A program made the translations under genes and the position numbers. DNA of 64,000 bases from Pyxidicoccus xibeiensis (lineage in GTDB: Bacteria; Myxococcota; Myxococcia; Myxococcales; Myxococcaceae), in assembly GCF_024198175.1 (NCBI RefSeq), contig NZ_JAJVKV010000004.1, positions 310,001 through 374,000 of the forward strand, read 5' to 3'. How positions within the stretch are numbered: position 1 is the first letter of the stretch; every line of letters begins with the position of its first letter. Below the pieces are notes generated by a model. The model saw only the letters and a program-made list of their open reading frames with translations. It was not told where the DNA came from and made no database searches. Below are positions 52,974 through 62,875 of this stretch, piece by piece.

Positions 52974-53355
52974 GCCCTCAGGATGCGGCCCTGCGTACCC
53001 CGTCGCAAGCCGCTCCTCCCTCTCCACCTGGATGTCCTCGCTCATGTGTCGAGCATGCACCATACCCCTGACATCTCTTCGCGCACATGCAACGTGGCAG
53101 GTCCCCTCTCTTCAATGCGGTCCGAACCCCTGCTCCCGTTCGAGCCGAAAGCGCCGGACGGCACGCTTCGTGACTTCCGGCGCTACAAAAGTGGGCCCGC
53201 CCGTGACCCTTCACGCCACACCTCCAGCGCCCCTGCACTCTGAAAGCCTTACTCGAATTTCACGGCCTTCGGCTTGCACATGTCTGTCTTGCCTTCATGC
53301 TTCCGACGGACGCCCTCCCGCGTCTCCCTCGCGGTGCATGAATGGCGGAATCGAT
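52974..53355. other. 382-bp intergenic gap
   Basis: No gene or repeat is recognised. The gap separates divergent genes and should contain both promoters, but I see no clear -35/-10 pair. Composition is slightly lower in G+C than that of the flanking genes. Confidence 0.5.
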
Positions 53356-54141
53356 ATGCGAAAGATTGCCCTCCGGCTGTCTGGTCTTGCCCTTCTCCTC
53401 GGAGCGCAGGGAGCCGCCGCGTACGACTACAACTGCGACCTCACGAACGCAGGCGGCACCACGGCCTACGACATCGCGGTCGTCCTGAGTGGGACCGAGA
53501 ACATCACCTCGACGTTCGACGGGTATAGCGACGGGTCCTTCCTGCATGGACACTTCCACAACGTCACCCATACGCCGACCGCGGCGGGTGACACGGTCAT
53601 CCACTGGATGAACATGGAGGGCAATGACTCTCCCATCCCGCCGGGGAAGACCATCCACGTGGGCTGGCAGTCCGAGGACTGCAAGAGCACCATCAAGGAC
53701 ATGTACTGGACGGACAAGTATCACCGCCGCATCCGTGGCAGCGTCGTCCATGACACCAGCCACGGCATCTTCTACCGTGACTCGCGCTGGCCGGTCCTCA
53801 ACCTGGGCAACTGGCTGGAGACGCGGGTCCCCATCACCGTGCGCAACCTCCGCTTCGCGGTCGTCCCGCGCGCGCTGCCGCTGGCCGCTCTGGCCTCCAA
53901 CAACCGGGAGCTGGTGGCTTCGCTGCGCCCGGTGTCGGATGCCGCCATCACCCTGGCCCCCGGCCAGGAGGTGAGCGTCGCGATTCCGGCCGCCGTCGAG
54001 CCGGACCAGGCCGTGGTCGCCTTCTTCGAGACCGGCCTGGAGGGGTCCGCCGCTCGCGTGGGCAACTTCGTGCAGCAGGTGAACGTCCTCAACGGCCCCT
54101 GCTCCTTCCGCGCCATCCCTGCCCCGGTACCGCAGCAGTAG
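53356..54141 (+). CDS. Secreted protein of unknown function
   Basis: ATG 53356 opens a signal peptide (MRKIALRLSGLALLLGAQGAAA) and a 261-residue product. The mature part starts YDYNCDLTNAGGTTAYDIAV and includes TSTFDGYSDGSFLHGHFHN, HVGWQSEDCKSTIKDMYWTD and a second half with strands of an Ig-like fold (VPITVRNLRFAVVP). It has few Cys and no catalytic motif I recognise. It is probably exported and unprocessed further. It converges on the FAD oxidoreductase gene. Confidence 0.7.
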   Translation: MRKIALRLSGLALLLGAQGAAAYDYNCDLTNAGGTTAYDIAVVLSGTENITSTFDGYSDGSFLHGHFHNVTHTPTAAGDTVIHWMNMEGNDSPIPPGKTIHVGWQSEDCKSTIKDMYWTDKYHRRIRGSVVHDTSHGIFYRDSRWPVLNLGNWLETRVPITVRNLRFAVVPRALPLAALASNNRELVASLRPVSDAAITLAPGQEVSVAIPAAVEPDQAVVAFFETGLEGSAARVGNFVQQVNVLNGPCSFRAIPAPVPQQ

Positions 54142-54204
54142 GCGTCTCCGGATGGCGGCGCGTGGAGCCTTCGCGCGCCGCTGCTTCCGGGCAGGGCCTG
54201 CTCC

Positions 54205-55302
54205 TCAGGCCACCACGGCGTGGAGGATGCGCTCGAAGAGCCAGGGGCTCCTGCCCAGCAGGCGCACCACCGGCCGGCGCAGCCTGGGACGGCGGGCCAG
54301 CATCAGCAGCGCGTGAGTCGTCCAGGCGTACTTGCGGAACACGCGCTGGAAGCAGCGCTCATACGGCTGCAGCGCGTCGCGCGTGGCACCCTTCGCCAGC
54401 GCGTCGGGCAGCAGCGTGCCCAGGGACTCCGCGCAGGTGAAGGCCAGCGACAGGCCCTCGCCCGTCAGCGCGTCCACGTAGCCCGCAGCGTCTCCCACCA
54501 GCGCGAAGCGGTCCGCCACCCGCGCCGTGGCCACCCGCGCCAGGGGCCCCGCGCCGCGCACCTGCGAGTCGGGCGTCACGCCCGACAGCCGCTCGGCCAG
54601 CCGTGGGAAGCGCGCCAGCAGCGTGTCGAAGCCCACGCGCCCCTCCACCACGCCGTCCTCCCAGAGGAAGGCCAGCCCCACCCTCCGCGCTCCGGCCGGC
54701 GTCACGTACGCCTCGACTCCGTCCGCGAAGTGGACCTCCACGTATGGCGTCCACGGTTCCACCTGGAAGTGCCGCCGCAGCCCGAAGCGCCGGGGCCCCG
54801 AGCTCTCCACCTCCAGCCCCTCCGCGCGCCGCAGCGGTGAGCCGAGGCCGTCCGCGGCCACCAGCATCCGCGCTTCCACCGGGCCGTCCGGCGTGTCCAG
54901 CGTCACGCCGTCTCCGGTGCGCCGGTGGGCGAGCACCTGCGTGCGCTCGCGCAGCTCCACGCCCACGGCGCGTGCACGGGCCACCAGCGCCGAGGCCAGC
55001 GCCACGCGACGGACGCCCAGGCCGCCCGGCCCCGGCAGCAGGCCCTCCGCCGTGGTGCCGTCCTCCTGCACGTAGCGGATGCCCACGAACGGCGAGCTCT
55101 CCTGGCGGTCCAGCAGCGCCAGCGCGCCCAGCCGGTCCAGCGCCGCGAGGCCGGGGGGCATCAGGCCCTCGCCGCAAGCCTTGTCCACGGGCGCCGTCGC
55201 GCGCTCCAGCACCACCGTGTTCAGCCCGCGCGCGGTGGTGGTGATGGCCACGGCCAGCCCGGCGGGGCCGCCTCCCACCACCGCGACGTCGTACCGCTTC
55301 AC
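54205..55302 (-). CDS. FAD-dependent oxidoreductase, geranylgeranyl-reductase-like
   Basis: GTG 55302 is chosen because the Rossmann motif follows at once (KRYDVAVVGGGPAGLAVAI); an ATG at 55365 lies in the repeat array. The 365 residues include ACGEGLMPPGLAALDRLG, AADGLGSPLRRAEGL and RFALVGDAAGYVDALTGEGLS, the GD motif of group A flavin monooxygenases and GGR-type reductases. It probably tailors the product of the type III PKS cluster upstream, from which it is separated by the 71-bp array. Confidence 0.85.
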   Translation of the reverse strand: MKRYDVAVVGGGPAGLAVAITTTARGLNTVVLERATAPVDKACGEGLMPPGLAALDRLGALALLDRQESSPFVGIRYVQEDGTTAEGLLPGPGGLGVRRVALASALVARARAVGVELRERTQVLAHRRTGDGVTLDTPDGPVEARMLVAADGLGSPLRRAEGLEVESSGPRRFGLRRHFQVEPWTPYVEVHFADGVEAYVTPAGARRVGLAFLWEDGVVEGRVGFDTLLARFPRLAERLSGVTPDSQVRGAGPLARVATARVADRFALVGDAAGYVDALTGEGLSLAFTCAESLGTLLPDALAKGATRDALQPYERCFQRVFRKYAWTTHALLMLARRPRLRRPVVRLLGRSPWLFERILHAVVA

Positions 55303-55320
55303 GAGGTGCGCTCCGCTCGT

Positions 55321-55905
55321 GCCAGGGGCTGCGCGCTGACTCTCAATGCGGATGCCGCCGTGCATCGACTCACTTCCTGCCCTCGCTTCGCACCAGGGGC
55401 GGAAGGCTCACCACCACGGATGACGCCGCCGTGCATGGACTCACGCCCTGCCCTCGCTTCGTGCCAGAGGCGGAAAGCCCACCACCACGGATGACGCCGC
55501 CGTGCATCGACTCACGTCCTGCCCTCGCTTCGCACCAGGGGCGGGAAGCCCACCACCACGGATGACGCCGCCGTGCATCGACTCACGTCCTGCCCTCGCT
55601 TCGCGCCGGGGGCGGAAGGCCCACCACCACGGATGACGCCGCCGTGCATCGACTCACGCCCTGCCCTCGCTTCGTGCCAGGGGCTGCGCGCTGACTCTCA
55701 ATGCGGATGCCGCCGTGCATCGGCTCACGTCCTGCCCTCGCTTCGTGCCAGAGGCGGAAGGCCCACCACCACGGATGACGCCGCCGTGCATCGACTCACG
55801 CCCTGCCCTCGCTTCGTGCCAGAGGCGGAAGGCCCACCACCACGGATGACGCCGCCGTGCATCGACTCACGCCCTGCCCTCGCTTCGTGCCAGGGGCAAC
55901 GCGCG
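55321..55905. repeat. Eight tandem 71-bp units
   Basis: Units begin (GCCGCCGTGCATCG) at 55354, 55425, 55496, 55567, 55638, 55709, 55780 and 55851, a perfect 71-bp period. Units differ by scattered substitutions (for example CGCACCAGGGGC versus CGTGCCAGAGGC). Unit 5 has a different second half (GGGCTGCGCGCTGACTCTCA) that also precedes unit 1 at 55327-55353, so part of the array was duplicated as a block. CACGG/CCGTG at unit junctions can pair as small hairpins. The array separates the FAD oxidoreductase from the FAAL gene. Confidence 0.92.
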
Positions 55906-55941
55906 CCGCCCCTGAGCCCCGCCCTGCGGATGCGCGCCGCC

Positions 55942-57870
55942 TCACGTGTCGTGCTCCGCCCTCGCCATGGCCAGTGCGCTCTTCGCCATCTCCACCGCCA
56001 TGCCCACCATGCCGACCTTCTTCGGCGGCGCGAGCTCCCCCGCCAGGTAACGCCGCAGCGCTTCCGCCCGGCGCAGCTTGCCGCTCGACGTGCGTGGCAG
56101 CGTCCCCGGCTCCAGCAGCCGCACCGTGTGCGGCCGCACGCCCGTGGCCTCCACCACCGCCGCGCGGATGCGCTCCTCCACCTCCTCACCCGCGTCCGGG
56201 CCGGCGCGCTCGGCGAGGATGAGCAGGGCCTCGTCCTCGCCGCCCTCGGGCGTGAAGCCCAGCGCCACCGCGCAGCCCGTGCGCACGCCGTCCACCGACT
56301 GCAGCGGCTCCTCGAAGGCCTGTGGCGCGTGGTTCGCCCCGCGGATGATGACCACGTCCTTCGCCCGGCCCGTCAGGTACAGCTCTCCGTCCTCCAGGAA
56401 GCCCAGGTCCCCCGTGTCCAGCCACCCATCCGCCGACAACGTCCGGCCCGTCGCCTCCTCATCGCCGAAGTAGCCCGACATCAACGACGGCCCCCGCGCG
56501 AACACCCGGCCCACCCGCCGCTCCGGCAGCGCCACGCCCATCCCGTCCCGCACCTCCACCTCGAAGCCCGCCACCGGCGCTCCCACGCTCACCAGCTCCC
56601 GCGTCCCCTCCTCCACCCGCGACTCTCGCGCCAGCACTCCCGGGTCCACGCCGAGCGTGCGCGGGCCCCGGGACTCCGGTGGGAAGGCAACGGCCAGCGA
56701 GGCCTCCGACAGCCCGTACACCGGACGCAGCGCCCGCGCGGAGAAGCCCCATCGCTCGAAGCGCTGCGCGAAGCGGCGCAGCGTGTCCGCCGACACCGGC
56801 TCCGCCCCGTTCAGCGCGTGCTTCCAAGACGACAGGTCCACGCCTTCCAGGTCCGAGTCCTTCACCCGCTTCAGGCACAGGCCATACGCGAAGTTGGGCG
56901 CGGGAGAGATGAAGCCCTTGTGCCGCGACATCGCACGCAGCCACAGCGCCGGCCGCGCCAGGAAGACCTCCGGCGGAATCAGCACCAGCTGGCCCGGGTA
57001 GTACAGCGCCGACAGCACACAGCCGATGAGCCCCATGTCGTGGTACAGCGGCAGCCAGCTCACCCCCACTGGCGGAGAGTCCGGCCGCAGCGGCATGGCC
57101 ACCTCCAGCGCCGCCACCTGCGACATCAGCGCCACCTGCGTCAACGCCACCGGCTTCGGGTCCACCGTGGAGCCGGACGAGAACTGGATGAGCCCCAGCG
57201 CCTCCGGACGCACGGCCACCTCGTGCTCGTCCTCCCCGCGCGACACCTCGTCCACCGTGAGGCAGCCGAGCCGGGGCCGCGCTCGCTCCACGCTGGGCCC
57301 CAGCAGCAGCCGCACCCGCGAGTCCGTCAACACCACCACCGCCCCCGTGAGCTGGAGCATCGGCGCCGTGGAGCGGTGGTACTCCTCCAGCCGCCCCAGC
57401 CGCACCGGCGGGTACAGCGGCACCGGCACCGCGCCCGCCAGCAGCGCGCCGAAGAAGGCGTCCATGAAGCCCGGAGACGTGGGCAGCAGCAAGGCCACCC
57501 TGTCCCCCTCGCGCACGCCCAGCCGCGCCAGGCCCGCCGCCGTGCGGCGCCCCCGGCGGTAGACCTCCGACCACGGCACCGTGACTTCGCGCTCCGACAG
57601 GTCCACGAAGGTGAGCCCCAGGGACGTGGTGCGCGCCGTCTCCGCCAGCGTCGCGTTCACCGTCGCGTGCTTCAGCGCCGGCAGCACCGGCCCGCTCACG
57701 CGCGTGCGGCCCACGTCCTTCATGGCCGCACCCGCCGGGAAGCCCGCGCCCTGCGTGCGCGCGCCGCCAGCGTCAGCTCCGTGCCGGGAGGTGCCACCAG
57801 GACGGGCGCCCTCACCGGCCACCCCGTTGGAGGCAGCGCCCGTCCCCTCTCCAGGAACCGCTCCCTTCAC
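55942..57870 (-). CDS. Fatty acyl-AMP ligase (FAAL)
   Basis: GTG 57870 overlaps the ACP stop by 4 bp (GTGA) and gives 642 residues, with a Gly/Ala-rich first 50; ATG 57723 is an alternative. The adenylation signature is IQFSSGSTVDPKPVALTQ, followed by GVSWLPLYHDMGLIGCVL, YGLSEASLAVAF and WLDTGDLGFLEDGELYLTGRAKD (quoted in part), ending with LPRTSSGKLRR. The HDMGLIG motif and missing CoA-type loop point to a FAAL, which loads fatty acids onto an ACP. The adjacent ACP supplies the carrier. Confidence 0.9.
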   Translation of the reverse strand: MKGAVPGEGTGAASNGVAGEGARPGGTSRHGADAGGARTQGAGFPAGAAMKDVGRTRVSGPVLPALKHATVNATLAETARTTSLGLTFVDLSEREVTVPWSEVYRRGRRTAAGLARLGVREGDRVALLLPTSPGFMDAFFGALLAGAVPVPLYPPVRLGRLEEYHRSTAPMLQLTGAVVVLTDSRVRLLLGPSVERARPRLGCLTVDEVSRGEDEHEVAVRPEALGLIQFSSGSTVDPKPVALTQVALMSQVAALEVAMPLRPDSPPVGVSWLPLYHDMGLIGCVLSALYYPGQLVLIPPEVFLARPALWLRAMSRHKGFISPAPNFAYGLCLKRVKDSDLEGVDLSSWKHALNGAEPVSADTLRRFAQRFERWGFSARALRPVYGLSEASLAVAFPPESRGPRTLGVDPGVLARESRVEEGTRELVSVGAPVAGFEVEVRDGMGVALPERRVGRVFARGPSLMSGYFGDEEATGRTLSADGWLDTGDLGFLEDGELYLTGRAKDVVIIRGANHAPQAFEEPLQSVDGVRTGCAVALGFTPEGGEDEALLILAERAGPDAGEEVEERIRAAVVEATGVRPHTVRLLEPGTLPRTSSGKLRRAEALRRYLAGELAPPKKVGMVGMAVEMAKSALAMARAEHDT

Positions 57871-58148
57871 GGTCGCGCCTCCGCTGCGGCCGCCGCGGCC
57901 GGAGTGGCGGCCCGCTGCGCCACCAGTCGCGCCAGGTCCTCCACCGTGCGCACGCCTTGCGCATCCTCCTCGGACAGGCGGATGCGGAAGCGGTTCTCCA
58001 GCCCCACCGCCAGCACCGTCAGCCCCAGGCTGTCGAGCTGCAAGTCCCGGATGAGGTCCTGCCGTGCCTCCACCTCCCCCTTCCACTCCAGCTCATCCGC
58101 CGCGATGCGACGAATCTCCGCCACCACTTCCAGTTCGGCCTCAGTCAC
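57867..58148 (-). CDS. Acyl carrier protein
   Basis: GTG 58148 overlaps the upstream methyltransferase stop by 8 bp. The 93-residue protein has the four-helix ACP pattern with phosphopantetheine site LQLDSLGLT (Ser40) and LENRFRIRLSEEDAQGVRTV. It should carry the fatty acyl group activated by the FAAL to the type III PKS. An Ala-rich tail (AAAAAAEARP) follows. Confidence 0.9.
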   Translation of the reverse strand: MTEAELEVVAEIRRIAADELEWKGEVEARQDLIRDLQLDSLGLTVLAVGLENRFRIRLSEEDAQGVRTVEDLARLVAQRAATPAAAAAAEARP

Positions 58149-58716
58149 GGCGTACCTCCGGGATGAAGCGGGGACGGTGGGCGAACTCCCGCGCGTATGC
58201 GTCGCCGAGCGCCGCCTCCTCCGCGCGGATTCGCACGAAGAGCAGCGCCGCGTTGCCCACCGAGAAGAGAAGGGCCGTCCTCCACGCACCGTGGATGAGC
58301 GGCACACACGCCAGCTCCAGCACCACCGCCACGTAGTTGGGATGGCGCAGGAAGCGGTAGGGCCCGCCCGTCACCGGCGGCAGCCCCGGCACCACGATGA
58401 TGCGCGAGTTCCAGCGGTCCCCCAGCGTGGCGATGGCCCAGTAGCGCAGCCCCTGCGCCACCACCGCGCCCCCCAGCGCCGCCCAGCCCCACGCTCCCGG
58501 GAAGGGCGTGTCGAGCACCAGCACCTCGGCCACGCAGGCCCCGAGGAACAGCGTGTGGAACACCACCATGAAGCGGTAGTGGCCCTGGCCCGTCTCCACG
58601 CCCCCCCGCGCGAAGGCGCGCGTGGCGTTGCGCTTGGACAGCACCAGCTCCACCAGGCGCTCCGCCACCAGCAGCGCCATGAAGCCCAGGAAGACGGCGT
58701 GGGTGGAGGTCACCAT
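58141..58716 (-). CDS. ICMT-family membrane methyltransferase
   Basis: ATG 58716 lies within the last codons of the PKS gene (7-bp overlap). The 191-residue protein has four to five membrane helices, the conserved LGDRWNSRI and GPYRFLRHPNYVAVVLE (SAM-binding RHPxY), and a C-terminal acidic EEAALGDAYAREF. Such isoprenylcysteine carboxyl methyltransferase-like proteins beside type III PKS genes O-methylate alkylpyrones or alkylresorcinols. It is the likely tailoring enzyme. Confidence 0.88.
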   Translation of the reverse strand: MVTSTHAVFLGFMALLVAERLVELVLSKRNATRAFARGGVETGQGHYRFMVVFHTLFLGACVAEVLVLDTPFPGAWGWAALGGAVVAQGLRYWAIATLGDRWNSRIIVVPGLPPVTGGPYRFLRHPNYVAVVLELACVPLIHGAWRTALLFSVGNAALLFVRIRAEEAALGDAYAREFAHRPRFIPEVRRD

Positions 58717-59795
58717 CGCAGCAGCACCATCTCCGCGCAGAAGCCCGGACCCATGGCCATCATCAATCCCCAGTCCCCGGGACGCGCCCCGGCGGACTCC
58801 AGCGTCTCGCCCAGCACGAAGAGCACCGACGCCGAGGAGAGGTTGCCCACCTCCCGCAGCGACGCCCACGAGCGCTCCAGCGTCGCCGCCTCCAGCTCCA
58901 GCGCCTCCTCGAAGGCCTTCAGCACCTTGGGTCCGCCCGTGTGCGCCACCCAGTGCCGGATGTCCTTGCGGCTCAGCCCGTGCTCGGCGAGGAAGCCCTC
59001 CACGTTGCCCCGGATGTGGTCCTTCACGAGATTTGGCACCTTGGCCGACAGCACCACCTTGAAGCCGGAGTCCACCACGTCCCAGCCCATCACCCGCTCC
59101 GTGTCCGGGTAGAACACCGAGCGCGACGCCACCACCCTCGGCCCCCTCGGGCCTGGCACCGCCCCACCCCGCAGCACCGCGCAGGCCGCGCCGTCACCGA
59201 AGAGGCCGGAGGCGATGATGTTGGGGATGGACAGGTCCTCGCGCTGCAGCGTCAGCGAGCACAGCTCCGTGGCGATGACGAGCGCCGTGTGCGTGGGGAA
59301 GGCCCGCAGGTAGTCCGCCGCCCGCGCCAGCCCGGCCGCGCCCGCCACGCACCCCAGGCCGAACAGCGGCGTGCGCTTGAAGTCGTCCCGGAAGTGCACG
59401 CGGTTGGCCACCCGCGCCTCGATGCTCGGCGTGGCGATGCCCGTCACCGTGACGAAGAAGACGTGGTCCACGTCTCGCGGCGTGAGCTCCGCCTTCACCA
59501 GCGCCTGGCGCACCACCGTCTCGCTCAGCTCCGTGGCCACGCGCGTCCAGGCGTCGTTGCGCTGCTGGAAGGTGACGAGCGGCGGGTACGCGTCAATCGG
59601 CAGCGCGAGGTAGCGGCCTCCCACCTGCACGGCGCGGTGCAGGTCCTCCAGCCGCTCCAGGTTGAAGTGGCGCTTCGCCCACAGCTCCCGGAAGGCCGCG
59701 ATGAGCTGCTCCTGCGTGGCGTAGTGGGGGGGAAGGGCACGACCTACCGCACGGAGGAAAGGCGCGCTGTCCTGGCCTGAGGTGCTGCTGAGCAT
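58710..59795 (-). CDS. Type III polyketide synthase (alkylpyrone/alkylresorcinol-synthase-like)
   Basis: ATG 59795 gives 361 residues. The Cys-His-Asn triad is in place: FGLGCVAGAAGLARA (Cys149), VAHTGGPKVL (His285) and GNLSSASVLFVLGE (Asn318). GDGAACAVL and MGPGFCAEMVLLRW are also typical. The enzyme condenses malonyl units onto a starter, here probably a fatty acyl chain from the FAAL/ACP pair, and cyclises it to a pyrone or resorcinol. It is the first gene of the operon. Confidence 0.94.
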   Translation of the reverse strand: MLSSTSGQDSAPFLRAVGRALPPHYATQEQLIAAFRELWAKRHFNLERLEDLHRAVQVGGRYLALPIDAYPPLVTFQQRNDAWTRVATELSETVVRQALVKAELTPRDVDHVFFVTVTGIATPSIEARVANRVHFRDDFKRTPLFGLGCVAGAAGLARAADYLRAFPTHTALVIATELCSLTLQREDLSIPNIIASGLFGDGAACAVLRGGAVPGPRGPRVVASRSVFYPDTERVMGWDVVDSGFKVVLSAKVPNLVKDHIRGNVEGFLAEHGLSRKDIRHWVAHTGGPKVLKAFEEALELEAATLERSWASLREVGNLSSASVLFVLGETLESAGARPGDWGLMMAMGPGFCAEMVLLRW

Positions 59796-60068
59796 GAAGT
59801 TCTCGGTGGCTTTCCGACGGTCGGGGGGCCTCAGGATTAACCGGCGGCCGCGTCCAGCGCGATACGCCGCGAGCGCACTTGAACGCCCCCGGACTCGGCC
59901 CCCGCGCCAGTGTTGCACGGTGGACGTGAACCCCGGACCCCGGAAAGTCGTCAGACGTTCGCTGTCACACGGGAGACACGGCACGTTGACAGCGGAGCAA
60001 GCCGCCGCAAAGCCCCCACAGACCTTGAACGAAGCTTCGACCTGCCGCGCGCGGCCCGGCGGCGGGGC

Positions 60069-61316
60069 TCATTCGAACCGGTAGCCCTTGGGCACCACGA
60101 CGATGCCGGACTCCGTCACCGTGAAGCCGCGCGCCTTGTCGGCCTCCAGGTCGAAGCCAATCTTCGCGTTGGGCGGCACCCGCACGCCCTTGTCGATGAT
60201 GGCGTTCTTCACCTGGGCATGCCGGCCGATGTCCACCTCGTCGAAGACGACGGAGCGCTCCACCTTCGCGTAGCTGTTCACCCGGACGCGGCGGAAGAGG
60301 ATGCTCTCGCGCACCAGGCCGCCGGAGACGATGCAGCCGCCAGCCACCATGGAGTTGAGCGCCCGGCCCACGCGCTCGCCCGACTCGTGGACGAACTTCG
60401 CCGGCGGGCTGTACTCGCTGGCGGTGCGCAGCGGCCACTCGGCGTTGAAGATGTCGAACTCCGGGTTCACGGACACCAGGTCCATGGAGGCCTCGTGGTA
60501 CGCGTCCAGCGTCCCCACGTCGCGCCAGTACGTGTTCGGCCCCGACTGCCCGGGGATGGGGTTCTTCGCGAAGTCATACGACTGGATGTGGTAGCCGTCG
60601 CGCAGCGCGCGCGGGAGCACGTCCTTGCCGAAGTCGTGCTGCGAGCCCTCCGTCTTCGCGTCCACCTCCAGCAGTTCCGCCAGCACCTTGCTGCGGAAGA
60701 TGTAGTTGCCCATGCTGGCCAGCGCGGTGTCCGGGCGGCCGGGGATGGGCTTGGGGTCCTTCGGCTTCTCCTGGAACTCCGTCACGCGGCCGCGCTCGTC
60801 CACCTGCATGACGCCGAAGCGGTGCGCGTCCGCCAGCGGCGTGGGGTACGCGGCGATGGTGATGTCCGCGCGCTGGGACTCGTGCAGCTCCAGCATGTGC
60901 GCCACGTTCATCTTGTAGATGTGGTCGCCGGAGAAGATGGCCATGTGCTCGGGCCGGTGGTTCTCCACCAGGTGCATGTTCTGGTAGATGGCGTCCGCCG
61001 TGCCGCGGTACCAGACGGGGCCCAGTTCCTCGTAGAGGTACATCTGCGCCGGCACCAGCGTGATGAAGTAGTCCGACAACAGCACCGAGCCGAAGCGCCA
61101 GCCCCGCTGGATGTGCTCCGTCAGTGACTGCGCCTTGAACTGCGTCAGCACGTACATCGAGTAGATGCCGGAGTTGATGAAGTTGTTGAGGGCGAAGTCG
61201 ATGATGCGGAACTTCGACCCGAAGGGCACCGCCGGCTTCGAGCGCCGCTTCGTCAGCGGCGACAGCCGCGTTCCCTGCCCTCCTGCGAGGACCATCCCGA
61301 GAATGCGCGTGCCCAT
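60069..61316 (-). CDS. glgC: Glucose-1-phosphate adenylyltransferase
   Basis: The 415-residue enzyme starts [37 protein letters not shown], quoted only as [16 protein letters not shown] (nucleotide loop) and KPAVPFG. It continues [22 protein letters not shown] (catalytic Asp), [11 protein letters not shown] (Glu-Lys-Pro, Glc-1-P site) and [10 protein letters not shown], and has the C-terminal left-handed beta-helix ending [13 protein letters not shown]. It makes ADP-glucose for glycogen or trehalose synthesis. The gene stands alone; 59796-60068 is intergenic with nothing recognised. Confidence 0.95.
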   Translation of the reverse strand: MGTRILGMVLAGGQGTRLSPLTKRRSKPAVPFGSKFRIIDFALNNFINSGIYSMYVLTQFKAQSLTEHIQRGWRFGSVLLSDYFITLVPAQMYLYEELGPVWYRGTADAIYQNMHLVENHRPEHMAIFSGDHIYKMNVAHMLELHESQRADITIAAYPTPLADAHRFGVMQVDERGRVTEFQEKPKDPKPIPGRPDTALASMGNYIFRSKVLAELLEVDAKTEGSQHDFGKDVLPRALRDGYHIQSYDFAKNPIPGQSGPNTYWRDVGTLDAYHEASMDLVSVNPEFDIFNAEWPLRTASEYSPPAKFVHESGERVGRALNSMVAGGCIVSGGLVRESILFRRVRVNSYAKVERSVVFDEVDIGRHAQVKNAIIDKGVRVPPNAKIGFDLEADKARGFTVTESGIVVVPKGYRFE

Positions 61317-61393
61317 GCGGTTTTGTGTCCCTCCCGCCGCGCAGTATAGGGTTCGGCGCGGGTTTGTCCGGTTTTCACGGATGGCCGGGTGCG

Positions 61394-62875
61394 TCAGGTG
61401 CGTGACGGAGGCCGCAGCGCGAGCAGTCCCGCCGCCGTCGTGTGCAGCCAGCGCCGCAGGTACTCCTCCTGCGAGTCCGGCATCACCGAGCGCGCGGGGT
61501 TCCTCCACCAGCTGCCGTCCGGTGCCTGCGTGTCGATGAGCCGCACGAGCGCCCGTGGGGTGACTCGGGGCGGTGGCGGTGCCGCGCGCAGGTGCACGCG
61601 CAGCCGTCCGTCCGGCTTCAGCACCTCGCGCGCCCAGTCGCCCACGGCCCCCAGCCCCGGGTGCAGCGCCAGCACCGGATGCCGCGCCACCTCCAGCCTC
61701 CGCAGGAACCAGAGCAGCTCCCACTCGAAGGTGCCCGGGGGCGCCTGCTCCAGCACCCGGCCCAGCGTGGCCACGTAGCTGGCGAAGGCCACCAGTGCGT
61801 CCGCGGCCGCCAGTGCCGCGCGCCACAGCTCCCGCTGCGTCAGGGCCCTCACCCGCGCATCCCGGTGACGGGGGAAGAGGGGCTCGCCGGACACGTCCCG
61901 CAGCAGCCGCTTCGTGCCGGCCTCGCCCAGCAGCGGGAAGCGCTTCGGCGGCCGCATCCCCGCCACCACCAGCCGGTTCGCCGCGAAGAAGGGGTAGTCG
62001 CCATCCGCGAAGAGGCCGTGCGTCGGCGGTGCCTCGGCGATTCGCAGCAGCCGGCGGTGGTCCTCCGTCCCCACGAAGGACAGGCCCGCCCGGTACGGCT
62101 GGAGCTGGTCCCCGTGCGGCTCCCAGCCGTAGCGCTCCTCCAGCCGCAGGCGCTGCTTGGAGAGCATCCGGTCCAGCTTCACGTCGATGGGGTCCTGGTA
62201 GTCGGCCAGCGCGTAGCCTCCGGCGCCCTCCTCGTTGGCCTCGTCGGCCCGCAACGCGCGCCACACCTCCGTCCAGACGCTGTACTCCAGCAGGGCGCTC
62301 ATGGGCGCGTCGCCGGAGAGCTGACGGCCCAGCCTGGCGCGCTCCGCTTCGGCGTGCTCCCGCGTCAGCGCGCCGTCGCGCACCCGCTCGAAGGCGTGCG
62401 CCTGGAGCGCGGCCAGCTCTCCCGTCACGCGGGTCTTGCAGGTGTCGTGGTAGTACTCGCGGCAGGACAGCGGGCGCGCCGGGTGGACTCCGCAGATGCG
62501 CCTGGGGGTTCCGTCCGCATCCCTCACGTACTTGAGGAAGATGCACGGGCTGAACGAGCGGTTGGCCCGGCGCCGCAGGTACGTCACCACGCTCGACTCC
62601 GGGTCATCGAGGGTGGCCCGGCGGTACGGCTCCAGCGCGCCTTCCGCGAAGCGGTCCTGCGTGAAGCGCCGCAGGAACTCCGCGGGGCTCAGGTCGAAGT
62701 ACGTCGCCAGCCTCAGCACGTCGAAGGCCGTGAGGTAGATGGCGTCCTCGGACTGGCAGCACGTGCCTCCGAGGCAGTGGCCACACGCCGCAGCCTCGGC
62801 GGGCAGCCGCTGGCGCGTGGCCTGGGTGGGAAACACCCGGAAGGGGCCGGAGCCCGGCGGCGGTGTCCTGCTCAT
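61394..62875 (-). CDS. YkgJ-type Cys-cluster protein with long C-terminal extension
   Basis: ATG 62875 overlaps the upstream gene by 4 bp. The 493-residue protein has [14 protein letters not shown] (Cys32, Cys35, Cys40, Cys41), [10 protein letters not shown] and [20 protein letters not shown], which match the Cys cluster of YkgJ/UPF0153 proteins, a likely metal or Fe-S site. The second half is a helical region with no recognised domain, ending near [20 protein letters not shown], which resembles the toroid-type repeats of its partner gene. Confidence 0.72.
   Translation of the reverse strand: MSRTPPPGSGPFRVFPTQATRQRLPAEAAACGHCLGGTCCQSEDAIYLTAFDVLRLATYFDLSPAEFLRRFTQDRFAEGALEPYRRATLDDPESSVVTYLRRRANRSFSPCIFLKYVRDADGTPRRICGVHPARPLSCREYYHDTCKTRVTGELAALQAHAFERVRDGALTREHAEAERARLGRQLSGDAPMSALLEYSVWTEVWRALRADEANEEGAGGYALADYQDPIDVKLDRMLSKQRLRLEERYGWEPHGDQLQPYRAGLSFVGTEDHRRLLRIAEAPPTHGLFADGDYPFFAANRLVVAGMRPPKRFPLLGEAGTKRLLRDVSGEPLFPRHRDARVRALTQRELWRAALAAADALVAFASYVATLGRVLEQAPPGTFEWELLWFLRRLEVARHPVLALHPGLGAVGDWAREVLKPDGRLRVHLRAAPPPPRVTPRALVRLIDTQAPDGSWWRNPARSVMPDSQEEYLRRWLHTTAAGLLALRPPSRT

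Noticed and set aside
55354..55905. CRISPR array
   Set aside because: Whole 71-bp units are repeated without unique spacers and there are no cas genes.
55573..59112. A plus-strand open frame of more than 1,100 codons across the PKS cluster
   Set aside because: It is the antisense of four well-supported minus-strand genes; its start lies in the 71-bp array and its composition is Arg/His/Pro-rich with no domain.
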